The position numbers and the translations under genes are program-made. 64,000 nucleotides of DNA from contig NZ_CP152342.1 of the NCBI RefSeq assembly GCF_045291395.1, positions 4,526,001 to 4,590,000 on the forward strand, written 5' to 3'. A model generated the notes under the pieces. That model was given only the letters and a program-made list of their open reading frames with translations. It made no database searches and had not been told where the DNA came from. The stretch is from MR-S7 sp000400995 (GTDB taxonomy: Bacteria; Pseudomonadota; Gammaproteobacteria; Burkholderiales; Burkholderiaceae_C). This document shows positions 1-7,712 of this stretch, in pieces. Within the stretch, counting starts at the first letter, position 1. Every line of letters starts with the position of its first letter.

Positions 1-1182
1 CGCCTTGGAGATGGCGCGCAGCGCGGCCAGAAAGCCGTCGGCATGGTGGGCGGCCTGGGCGAAGGGCTCGGTCAGCGCCTCGGGCAGCACGCCGCCGGGC
101 ACGCGGGCGCGCGTGGGCGCGGCGGCGTTGAACGCGCGGCGCGCGGGCGCGCGCAGCTGCTCGCCGTACACGTCCATCACCAGCCGGGCCGCGTCCTGCA
201 GCGCGGCGCGCAGGCGCGCGGCGTGGTTGGGGATGTCGGCGATCTCCTCCACCTCCACCAGCTGGCCGATGCGCAGCGCGCGGCTGGCCAGGCGGTCGAT
301 CCAGGTCAGGCGCGACAGGTCGGCCTCGCAGGCGAACTGGTCGAGCGCCGTGGCGGGCAGATGGTGGGCTTCGTCGATGACCAGCAGGCAGTTGTCCAGC
401 TCGGGCAGCAGCCGCGCGCCGATGGACGACAGCAGCAGGTCGTGGTTGGCCACGATGACCTGCGCCGCCACCAGCTCCTTGCGGCGGTCGTAGTAGGTGC
501 AGCGGCTGAACAGGGGACAGTGCTTGCCGGTGCAGGAGTTGGCCTCGGCCGCCACGGGGCCCCAGGCCTCGGGCTCGGGGGGCGTCGCCAGCGTGTCGCG
601 GTCGCCGTCCCAGCCGCCGGTGGCTAGCGCGTCGGCCATGGTGGCGTAGAACTTCATGCGCGCCTCGGATTCGTGGCGCGGGCGCTGGCTGCGCCGCTCG
701 GCCTCCTCGTCGGGGAACAGGTCGTCGTCCTCCACGCCGTCCTCGCCGGCCGCCGCGCCGCCGGCCAGGCGCTCCAGCTTGAGCTTGCACACGTAGCGCC
801 CGCGCCCCTTGGCCAGTGCGAAGCGCAGGGGCTGCTCCATGCGTGCGGCGAGCTGCGGCAGGTCCTTGTGCACCAACTGCTCCTGCAGCGCCACCGTGGC
901 GGTGGAGATCAGCACCCGCGTGCCGCGCGCCAGCGCCATGGCGATGGCCGGAGCGCTGTAGGCCAGCGACTTGCCCACGCCCGTGCCGGCCTGCACGACG
1001 GCGATGGCGCGCTGGGGCTCGTCGTCCTCATCTTGAAGCTTGCCGAACTGCGCCTGGGCGAAGGTCTGCGCCACCTGCTCGGCCATGCGCCGCTGGCCCT
1101 CGCGTGGGCGGAAGCCGGCGGTGGACTGCACCGCCGCCTCGAACGATTGCAGGGCCTGCGCGGCCCATTCTTGCGCGGACAT
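1..1182 (-). CDS. dinG: DinG-type ATP-dependent DNA helicase (3' end beyond window)
   Basis: An XPD/DinG-family superfamily 2 helicase, which unwinds DNA 5' to 3' and acts on R-loops and forked or damaged DNA. The visible 394 codons run from the start at 1182 off the left edge. Walker A GTGVGKS lies at residues 66-72 and the DEAH box (DEAHH) at about 270. Four cysteines (C132, C217, C222, C228) fit the [4Fe-4S] cluster of this family. An acidic, low-complexity insert (about 148-162) separates the first cysteine from the rest, as in other betaproteobacterial DinG proteins. The start is the only ATG that avoids an immediate upstream stop. The C-terminal helicase domain is outside the window, so completeness cannot be judged. 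Confidence 0.9.
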   Translation of the reverse strand, partial: MSAQEWAAQALQSFEAAVQSTAGFRPREGQRRMAEQVAQTFAQAQFGKLQDEDDEPQRAIAVVQAGTGVGKSLAYSAPAIAMALARGTRVLISTATVALQEQLVHKDLPQLAARMEQPLRFALAKGRGRYVCKLKLERLAGGAAAGEDGVEDDDLFPDEEAERRSQRPRHESEARMKFYATMADALATGGWDGDRDTLATPPEPEAWGPVAAEANSCTGKHCPLFSRCTYYDRRKELVAAQVIVANHDLLLSSIGARLLPELDNCLLVIDEAHHLPATALDQFACEADLSRLTWIDRLASRALRIGQLVEVEEIADIPNHAARLRAALQDAARLVMDVYGEQLRAPARRAFNAAAPTRARVPGGVLPEALTEPFAQAAHHADGFLAALRAISKA

Positions 1183-1338
1183 GGAATTCAGGAACGGGGG
1201 GCAGAGCACTGTACTTTCATCCAGCCATGGTAACGGATCGCCGCGCCGCGCGTCCGATGGCGGCCGGCGGCTCCGGCCTACGCGGTGCCCGCGGGTGCCG
1301 GCCTAGCATGGGGCCATACCGTTGCACGAGGTACCGCC

Positions 1339-1593
1339 ATGCCAGCACCTTCCCCGTCTTCCGAGCGCACGCGCCAGCGCGGCGTGGACCTTCGCCATCC
1401 CCCCGGGCAGCCCGCCCAGGCCGCCGAGCCCCCGGCCCCGCTGCTGCCCCATGAGCGCGACCAGTCGGTGGACATGACGGACGAGAAACGCGACCCGGTC
1501 GTGAAGCAGGCCTACGACGACCTGGAGCGCGGCCTGCAGGACACGGACCGCGGGCCTTCCGCGGGCGAGGCCTACCGCAAGCTCAAGCGCTGA
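1339..1593 (+). CDS. small conserved hypothetical protein (84 aa)
   Basis: An 84-residue soluble protein rich in charged residues and proline, with no membrane segment or signal peptide. I do not recognise a characterised family. The C-terminal half (MTDEKRDPVVKQAYDDLERG and onward) is hydrophilic and likely helical, of the kind seen in short conserved hypotheticals of Comamonadaceae. The ATG at 1339 is preceded by GAGGT at good spacing. An in-frame ATG 54 bases upstream lacks such a site. It converges with hom, and a copy of the dispersed repeat starts at its stop codon. Confidence 0.6.
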   Translation: MPAPSPSSERTRQRGVDLRHPPGQPAQAAEPPAPLLPHERDQSVDMTDEKRDPVVKQAYDDLERGLQDTDRGPSAGEAYRKLKR

Positions 1594-1652
1594 GCTATCA
1601 AAGCGGTAGCTGATAGCGCTTACTGGGCAAGCGCTGGAGGCGTTTTTGGCTC
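1594..1652 (+). repeat. dispersed ~60 bp repeat, copy 1
   Basis: Copy of the family whose core reads roughly AGCGCTTG-N5-AAGCGCTGGAGG, flanked by an AGCTATCAAAAC-type end and a GGCxxxTTTTGGCT-type end. The two GCGCTT/AAGCGC arms can form a short hairpin. It fills the gap between two convergent genes. Confidence 0.8.
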
Positions 1653-3014
1653 TCACTCTTCCACCCGCAGGCGCCGCACCAGCGCACCCGTGTGCTGCTG
1701 CAGCCGCTCGGCCGCGCGCGCGGCCACGCCGTCGGGCGCCGGGGCGGTGAGCAGCGCGAGCGTGGGTGCGCCGCCCGGCGCCTGGGCGGGGCCCCAGGCG
1801 CGGCGCTGCACGGCGAGCCCCTCGTGCGCGAGCGCGCGCAGCACCTGGGCCTCGCAGAGCGCCGTGCCCGGCAGTAGGCGCAGGAAGTGCTGTGTGCGCA
1901 CCTGCGCCAGGGGCAGCACCCGGGGTGGCGTGGCGGCGCGGGGGCCCAGTGCGGGCAGGCAGGCCATGCCCTCGGGCCGCCGCGCCAGATCCACCAGGTC
2001 GGCCACCACGGCGCTGGCCGTGGGCTGCGCACCCGCGCCTGCGCCGCTGAAGAAGAGGGGGCCGGTGGCATCGCCGTGCACCAGCAGGCCGTTCGACACG
2101 CCGTGCACCTGGGCCAGCGGGTGGCCGACCGGCAGCAGGGCAGGGTGCACGCGCAGCTCCACGGCGGCGCCGTCCTCGGTGGGCCCGCGGCGTGCCAGCG
2201 CCAGCAGCTTCACGGCATAGCCCCACTGCGCGGCGGCGGCCACGTCGCCGTGCTGCAGCGCGCGGATGCCCTCCACGTGCACCGCACCGGGCTGCACGGG
2301 CAGGCCGAAGGCGTTGGCGGCCAGCAGGGCGAGCTTGTGGGCGGCGTCCACGCCGTCCACGTCGAAGGCCGGATCGGCCTCGGCATAGCCCAGGGCCTGG
2401 GCCTCGGTCAGCGCGGCGGCGAAGCCCAGGCCGTCGGCCTGCATGCGCGTGAGGATGTAGTTGCTGGTGCCGTTCAGGATGCCGGCCAGCGCCTCGACCC
2501 GGTTGGCGGCCAGGCCCTCGCGCAGCGCCTTCACGACGGGCAGGCCGCCCGCCACCGCCGCCTCGTAGGCCAGCACGCGGCCGTGGCGCGCGGCGGCGGC
2601 GGCCAGCGCCTCGCCGTGCTCGGCCAGCAGGGCCTTGTTGGCGGTCACCACATGCTTGCCGTGGGCCAGTGCGGCCAGCGCCCAGGCGCGCGGGGCCTCG
2701 ATGCCGCCCGCCAGCTCCAGCAGCACGTCCACGCCGGGGTCGGCGGCGAGCTGCAGCGGGTCGGCCAGCAGGCGCACGCCGGGCGCTTCGCCCAGCAGCA
2801 CGGCGGCGCGGGCCGGGCTGCGCGCGGCCACGGCCACGATCTCGATGCCGCGCCCCGCGCGCGCGGCGATCAGCGTCTGGTTGCGCCGCAGCAGCCGCCA
2901 CACGCCGCCGCCCACGGTGCCGGTGCCGATGAGGCCCACGCGCAGGGCAGGGGGCTGGGCCGGGGCGTGCGCGCACGCGGCGGGTGAAAGGGCCGGCGAG
3001 GGTTCTACGAACAT
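1653..3014 (-). CDS. hom: homoserine dehydrogenase
   Basis: NAD(P)-dependent reduction of aspartate semialdehyde to homoserine, the branch point to threonine and methionine. The 453 residues begin with a proline/alanine-rich extension. A Rossmann nucleotide site (GTGTVG, residues 30-35) follows, then the catalytic-domain signature LNGTSNYILTRM, the DGxDAAHKLALL segment, and a C-terminal ACT-like domain (about 370-450) of the kind used for threonine feedback. Length is close to the usual 430-450. thrC, often the next gene in betaproteobacteria, is absent; a small convergent gene follows instead. An attenuator-like leader precedes it (3049-3162). metX, which also uses homoserine, lies at 47.6 kb. 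Confidence 0.95.
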   Translation of the reverse strand: MFVEPSPALSPAACAHAPAQPPALRVGLIGTGTVGGGVWRLLRRNQTLIAARAGRGIEIVAVAARSPARAAVLLGEAPGVRLLADPLQLAADPGVDVLLELAGGIEAPRAWALAALAHGKHVVTANKALLAEHGEALAAAAARHGRVLAYEAAVAGGLPVVKALREGLAANRVEALAGILNGTSNYILTRMQADGLGFAAALTEAQALGYAEADPAFDVDGVDAAHKLALLAANAFGLPVQPGAVHVEGIRALQHGDVAAAAQWGYAVKLLALARRGPTEDGAAVELRVHPALLPVGHPLAQVHGVSNGLLVHGDATGPLFFSGAGAGAQPTASAVVADLVDLARRPEGMACLPALGPRAATPPRVLPLAQVRTQHFLRLLPGTALCEAQVLRALAHEGLAVQRRAWGPAQAPGGAPTLALLTAPAPDGVAARAAERLQQHTGALVRRLRVEE

Positions 3015-3046
3015 GGTTCACTCTCCAAACAAGGCGGTCAAGCCAA

Positions 3047-3075
3047 TGAAAAAACCCAGCGGCCTGGGCTGGGTT
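3047..3075 (-). terminator. intrinsic terminator in the hom leader (attenuator)
   Basis: On the minus strand an 8 bp stem (AACCCAGC/GCTGGGTT, 3068-3075 with 3053-3060) with a 7 nt loop runs directly into a six-T tract. It lies about 35 bases before the hom start, inside the leader transcript. A terminator in that position makes sense only as an attenuator. Confidence 0.8.
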
Positions 3076-3098
3076 TCGTTCGGAGGGAAGAGACACCA

Positions 3099-3120
3099 GG
3101 TGGCCGCCGGTACGGCCACC
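3099..3120 (-). promoter_or_regulatory. leader hairpin between the leader peptide and the terminator
   Basis: Perfect 8 bp stem GGTGGCCG/CGGCCACC with a 6 nt loop, ten bases past the leader-peptide stop. Its 3' arm plus the next bases (CGGCCACCTGG) can also pair with CCAGGCCG in the terminator loop and 3' arm. It could therefore exchange with the terminator. The exchange is inferred from base pairing only. Confidence 0.55.
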
Positions 3121-3129
3121 CCGCGTGCG

Positions 3130-3162
3130 CTAGGTAGCCGCGGTGGTCATGGTGGTAATCAT
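3130..3162 (-). CDS. threonine-rich leader peptide of hom (10 aa)
   Basis: Reads MITTMTTAAT then TAG: five threonines and one isoleucine in ten codons, with every threonine encoded by ACC. An AGGCG motif precedes the ATG. Its place ahead of a hairpin and an intrinsic terminator upstream of hom matches the logic of the enterobacterial thr leader, where ribosome stalling at Thr/Ile codons prevents termination. A ribosome stalled on the last ACC would cover the start of the 3099-3120 hairpin. The codon content and structures are seen; the regulation is inferred. Confidence 0.75.
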   Translation of the reverse strand: MITTMTTAAT

Positions 3163-3276
3163 GGATGCGCCTGGCAGCGGCCGCACGCAGGCCGGTGCGC
3201 GGCCCGGGCGGGCGGCGGTGGCGGTGCGGCAGGGGGACAGGCGCGACATGGGCTGCAGTGTAGCGCAGGCTAGGTC

Positions 3277-3338
3277 GCTCCTGTTTTCATAGCTTTCTGC
3301 GCTTGATAGTAAAGCGCTGCAGGCCTTCCGGTCCAGGC
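3277..3338 (+). repeat. dispersed ~60 bp repeat, copy 2
   Basis: Forward-orientation copy in the divergent hom/czcB intergenic region: CTCCTGTTTTCATAGCT end, core GCGCTTGATAGTAAAGCGCT. It ends directly at the TTACC palindrome upstream of the efflux operon. Confidence 0.75.
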
Positions 3339-3392
3339 TTACCGAATGGTAATGAAAGCGTCACCCGCAGGCGGGGCGCGCGTTCCTAGGAT
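3339..3392 (+). promoter_or_regulatory. putative promoter and operator of the metal-efflux operon
   Basis: The perfect inverted repeat TTACC-GAAT-GGTAA (3339-3352) lies about 35 bases upstream of a TAGGAT -10 element (3387-3392). That spacing suits an OmpR-type response regulator bound near the -35 region. The regulator encoded at 9026 is the obvious candidate. No experimental support can be seen here. Confidence 0.45.
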
Positions 3393-3421
3393 GCGCGCGT
3401 CGAATGTCGAAAGGGAACGCG

Positions 3422-4587
3422 ATGAACGCGCGCAAGCTGCAACCCCGGGCTGCCGGGCGATGGATGGGTGTCGTGGCGGCCGTGGCCGCGGCGGTGGTGG
3501 CGGCGGGGTGCGGGCTGTCCGGCGCGAACGAGGCCGTGGCCCCCCGGCCAGCGCGCCGCCGGCCGACGGCCTGGTGCGGCTGCAGGGTGCGTCGCTGAAG
3601 ATGCTGGACATCCAGCCCGTGGCGGATCCCCAGGGCGCGCAGACGGCCTGGGCGCCGGCGCGCGTGGCGTTCATGGAGGACCGCATGGCGGCCGTGTCCG
3701 TGCCCGTGGCGGCGCGCGTGCAGACCGTGCAGGCCCACGTGGGCGACGAGGTGAAGGCCGGCGACGTGCTGGCCGTGCTGGTCAGCGCCGACGCGCTGCG
3801 CGTGCGCCACGAGGTGGCCGCCGCCCGCTCGGCGCGCGACGTGGCGGCCGCGGAGGCGCAGCGCCAGCAGACCATGGTGGACAAGGGCGTGGGCGTGGAC
3901 GTGGAGCTGCGCGCCGCCCAGGCCAGGCTGCGCGAGGCCGCGCAGGAGCTGGCGCGCGCGCAGGGCGCGGCGCAGCTGTTGGGTGGCGGCGACGGCGACC
4001 GCGTGGTGGTGCGCGCGCCGCGCGCCGGCGTGGTGGCCGAGCGCAAGGCCGTTCCCGGCGCCGCGGTGGAGGCGGGCGCGGAGCTGTTCTCGGTGGGCGA
4101 CCCGCAGGGCCTGGGCGTGGTGGCCGAGGTGTTCGAGTCCGCGCTGCCCGGCATCCGCAAGGGCAACCCCGTGCAGGTGGTGGTGCCGCAGCTGCCGCAG
4201 CCGCTCAAGGGCAAGGTGCAGTACCTGGGCGCGACGCTCGACAAGGAGTCGCGCCGCGCCACCGTGGTGGTGGCGCTGGACGCACAGCACCCCGCGTTGC
4301 GCCCCGGCATGCAGGCGCGCGTGGGCGTGCAGGTGTCCGGCCAGGGCGAGATGCTGATCCCCATCACGGCGGTGCTCATCAAGGACGAGAGCCGCAGCGT
4401 GGTCTTCGTGCAAAAGAGCGAAGGTGCGGGCGAAGGTGCGGGCGGTGCCGCGTTCGAGGCGCGCGCCGTCACGCTGGGCCGTCCCGTGCGCGGCATGGTG
4501 CCCGTGGTCTCCGGCCTGCAGCCGGGCGACCGGATCGTGGTGCGCGGCGGGCTGCTGCTCGATGGCGCCGCCAGCCAGCTTCTGTGA
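3422..4587 (+). CDS. czcB: CzcB-type RND efflux periplasmic adaptor (apparent frameshift)
   Basis: Membrane-fusion subunit linking the inner-membrane RND pump to the outer-membrane channel. The N-terminus from 3422 (AAAGGG before the ATG) is a lipoprotein signal peptide with lipobox VAAGC. It is in one frame up to the C6 run at 3540-3545, and the rest is in another frame. Adding one C restores a 388-residue protein: signal, lipoyl/barrel-sandwich domain (VQTVQAHVGDEVKAGD), a coiled-coil hairpin of about 55 residues, a second lipoyl half, and a beta-barrel with membrane-proximal domain (LIPITAVL). It is probably an intact gene with a sequencing error, but phase variation or a real mutation cannot be excluded. 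First gene of czcBAC-RS. Confidence 0.85.
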
Positions 4588-4594
4588 GCCGTTC

Positions 4595-7500
4595 ATGCTG
4601 CATTCCATGATTTCGTTCGTGGTGCACCGGCGCTTGCTGGCGCTGTGCGCCACGCTGGGCATCGCGCTGTACGGCGTGTATTCGTACCTGCATACGGCCA
4701 TCGAGGCCTATCCTGACGTGACCAACGTGCAGGTGGGCGTGATCGCCCAGGCGCCCGGCCTCGCGCCCGAGGAGGTCGAGCGCCAGATCACCCAGCCGCT
4801 GGAGCGCGAGCTCAACGGCACGCCGGGCCTGGTCTCGCTGCGCTCGGAGAGCTACTTCGGCCTGTCGATGGTCAACCTCGTCTTCAACGACGACGCGCAG
4901 AGCTTCAAGGCGCGCGCCGAGGTCTCGCAGCGCCTGCCCCAGGCCGACCTGCCGCCCGGCGTGACGCCAGAGATGGCGCCCGACTACACGCCGCTGGGCA
5001 AGATCTTCTACTACCGCCTGCACAGCGACCGCCACACCCTGGCCGAGCTGCGCACCGCGCAGGAGTGGCGCGTGGTGCGTGTGCTCAAGCAGGTGCAGGG
5101 CGTGGCCGACGTGGTGAGCATCGGCGGCTTCGTGAAGGAATTCCACATCGAGGCCGACCCCGACAAGCTCTACGCCATGGGCCTGACGCTGGAGGACGTG
5201 AGCCAGGCCATCGCCCAGTCCAACCGCAACGTGGGCGGCGGCCTGATGCGCCGGGGCGAGCAGTCGCTCATCATCCGCGGCATCGGCTTGCTGCGCTCGC
5301 CGCAGGACATCCAGGGCGTGGTGGTGGCCATGCGCGGCGGCGCGCCCGTCACCGTGGGCGACGTGGCGCGCGTGCTGCAGTCGCACACGCCGCGCCAGGG
5401 CTCGGTGGGCATGGACGAGCACGACGACGTGGTGCAGGGCATCGTGCTGCTCAAGCGCGGCGAGAATCCCTCGGAGGTGCTCGACGCGATCCACGAGAAG
5501 GTGGACGCGCTCAACGGCGGCGGCCTGCCCGAGGGCATGCGCATGACCACCAACTACGACCGCTCCGACCTCGTGGGCCACACCCTGGCCACCGTGCAGC
5601 ACAACCTGCTGTTCGGCGCCACGCTCATCGTGGCCGTGCTGTGGCTGTTCCTGCGCAGCCTGCGCGGCTCGCTGATCGTGGCCACGGTGATCCCGCTGTC
5701 GCTGCTGGCGGCCTTCATCGGGCTGCACTGGCTGGGCATGCCGGCCAACCTCATCTCGATGGGCGCGATCGACTTCGGCATCATGGTGGACGGCGCCGTG
5801 GTGCTGGCCGAGAACATCATCCGCAACGCGCGCCTGCGCAAGCCCCAGAACGCGGTGGACATGCGCCACATCATCGTGGACTCGGCCGTGGCCGTGGCCA
5901 AGCCGACGCTGTTCGCCATGGCCATCGTGATCGCGGCGCTGATCCCGGTGTTCTCGCTGCAGAGCATCGAGGGCCGCATCTTCCGGCCCCTGGCCATGAC
6001 CTACAGCTTCGCGCTGCTGGGCGCGCTGGTGTTCGCCATGGGCCTGGTGCCGGCGCTGTGCGCGCTGCTGCTCAAGCCCAGGCACGTGATGGTGGAAGAG
6101 CCCCAGGTGTTCGAGCGCGCCGAGCACGGCTACCGGCACTGGATCGGCGCCGTGCTGGGGGCAGGCCGCAAGCGCGCGATGGTGCTGCTGGTGTCGCTGG
6201 CCGTGCTGGCGGGCGGCGGCATCTGGGCCAGGTTCCTGGGCACCGAGTTCCTGCCCGAGCTGGACGAGGGCGACGCCTACGTGCTGGTGCAGATGCCAGC
6301 CTCCATCTCGCTGGAAAAGGGGCAGGAGGTGCTGCGCGACGTGCGCGCGCGGCTCAAGGTGTTCCCCGAGGTGATCTCCGTCACCTCCGAGCAGGGCCGC
6401 CCCGAGTCGGGCACCGACAACGAGACGCTGAACCTGGCCAAGGTGCTGGTGCGCCTCAAGCCCCACGGCCAGTGGCGCGCGGGGCTGGACAAGCCCGGCC
6501 TCATCGAGCAGATGCGCGCCACGCTGGGCGAGATCCCTGGCGTGTCCTTCAACTTCGCCCAGCCCATCCGCGACAGCGTGGAGGAGTCCACCTCCGGCGC
6601 GCGCGGGCAGGTGGTGCTCAAGGTCTTCGGCCCCGAGATCCCGCAGCTGCGCGCCGTGCTGGAGCAGACCGTGGCGGCGGTGAAGGACATCGACGGCGTG
6701 GTGGACCTGGGCCTGTACCGCGACGCGCCCGCGCCGCAGGTGCACGTGGAGTTCGACCGCCAGGCCCTGGCGCGCCACGGCATCGCCATGGAAACCGCGC
6801 AGAAGACCCTGGCCGGCGCGCTGGCCGGCGACGTGGCCACCACGCTGTGGGAGGGCGAATACCCCGTGCCCGTGCGCGTGCGCCTGCCCTACGCCGACCG
6901 GATGGACGAGGAGCAGGTGCGCCAGATCGCCATCCCGCTGCCCTCGGGCGGCTCGGTGCCGCTGCACGCCGTGGGCAGCGTGGGCATCCAGATCGGCAAC
7001 TCCTCCATCTTCCGCGAGGGCAACGCGCGCTACATGGCGCTCAAGTTCAACGTGGAAGGGCGCGACATCGGCTCCGTGGTCAAGGACACGCTGGCCGCCT
7101 TCAAGGACAAGGTGCAGGTGCCCGACGGCTACCAGGCCATCTGGGGCGGCGAGTGGGAGAACCAGCAGCGCGCCGCCGCGCGGCTGAAGGTGGTGGTGCC
7201 GCTGTCGCTGCTGGTGGTCTATGCGCTGCTCTTCGGCGCGCTGGGCCAGGCGCGCAGCGCCGGCGTGATCCTGCTGTGCGCGCCGTTCGCCATGGTGGGC
7301 GGCATCGCCGCGCTGCACCTGGCGCACATCGAGCTGTCCATCAGCGCGGCCATCGGCTTCATCGCCCTGCTGGGGCAGGTGGCGCTGGCGGGGCTGCTGG
7401 TGGTGTCGGCCGTCGAGGAACTGCGCCGCCAGGGCGTGCCGATGCTGCAGGCGCTGGTGGCCGGCACGGCCGAGCGCATGCGCTCCATCGTGCTCGTGGC

Positions 7501-7711
7501 GCTGCTGGCCCTGCTGGGGCTGCTGCCCATGGCCCTGTCCACCGGCGTGGGCAGCGAGACGCAGCGGCCCTTCGCCTCGGTCATCGTCGGCGGCATGGTC
7601 GTGCTGCCGCTCGTGGCCCTGGTGCTGCTGCCGGTGCTCTACGTGCTGCTGGGCCCCAAGACCATGAAGACCCAGGAAGAACTCGATGAACTCCCCGATG
7701 GAGAGGCCTGA
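4595..7711 (+). CDS. czcA: CzcA/CusA-family heavy-metal RND efflux pump
   Basis: Inner-membrane proton-driven pump expelling divalent metal cations across the envelope. The 1038 residues have the usual RND plan: TM1, a large periplasmic porter domain, TM2-6, a second periplasmic domain, and TM8-12. The TM4 motif DFGIMVDGAVVLAEN (from about D393) is the heavy-metal (HME) signature, with the two aspartates of the proton relay. It resembles the Zn/Co/Cd or Ni/Co groups more than the Cu/Ag group. The metal itself cannot be fixed from sequence. The start at 4595 lies 8 bases after the czcB stop. A longer in-frame extension upstream overlaps czcB and is unlikely. Confidence 0.92.
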   Translation: MLHSMISFVVHRRLLALCATLGIALYGVYSYLHTAIEAYPDVTNVQVGVIAQAPGLAPEEVERQITQPLERELNGTPGLVSLRSESYFGLSMVNLVFNDDAQSFKARAEVSQRLPQADLPPGVTPEMAPDYTPLGKIFYYRLHSDRHTLAELRTAQEWRVVRVLKQVQGVADVVSIGGFVKEFHIEADPDKLYAMGLTLEDVSQAIAQSNRNVGGGLMRRGEQSLIIRGIGLLRSPQDIQGVVVAMRGGAPVTVGDVARVLQSHTPRQGSVGMDEHDDVVQGIVLLKRGENPSEVLDAIHEKVDALNGGGLPEGMRMTTNYDRSDLVGHTLATVQHNLLFGATLIVAVLWLFLRSLRGSLIVATVIPLSLLAAFIGLHWLGMPANLISMGAIDFGIMVDGAVVLAENIIRNARLRKPQNAVDMRHIIVDSAVAVAKPTLFAMAIVIAALIPVFSLQSIEGRIFRPLAMTYSFALLGALVFAMGLVPALCALLLKPRHVMVEEPQVFERAEHGYRHWIGAVLGAGRKRAMVLLVSLAVLAGGGIWARFLGTEFLPELDEGDAYVLVQMPASISLEKGQEVLRDVRARLKVFPEVISVTSEQGRPESGTDNETLNLAKVLVRLKPHGQWRAGLDKPGLIEQMRATLGEIPGVSFNFAQPIRDSVEESTSGARGQVVLKVFGPEIPQLRAVLEQTVAAVKDIDGVVDLGLYRDAPAPQVHVEFDRQALARHGIAMETAQKTLAGALAGDVATTLWEGEYPVPVRVRLPYADRMDEEQVRQIAIPLPSGGSVPLHAVGSVGIQIGNSSIFREGNARYMALKFNVEGRDIGSVVKDTLAAFKDKVQVPDGYQAIWGGEWENQQRAAARLKVVVPLSLLVVYALLFGALGQARSAGVILLCAPFAMVGGIAALHLAHIELSISAAIGFIALLGQVALAGLLVVSAVEELRRQGVPMLQALVAGTAERMRSIVLVALLALLGLLPMALSTGVGSETQRPFASVIVGGMVVLPLVALVLLPVLYVLLGPKTMKTQEELDELPDGEA

Positions 7712-7712
7712 C

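Noticed and set aside
3346..3600. Start of the czcB protein at 3346
   Set aside because: The N-terminus in that frame is glycine/arginine nonsense, whereas the other frame gives a lipoprotein signal peptide with a ribosome site. The C6 run explains the switch.
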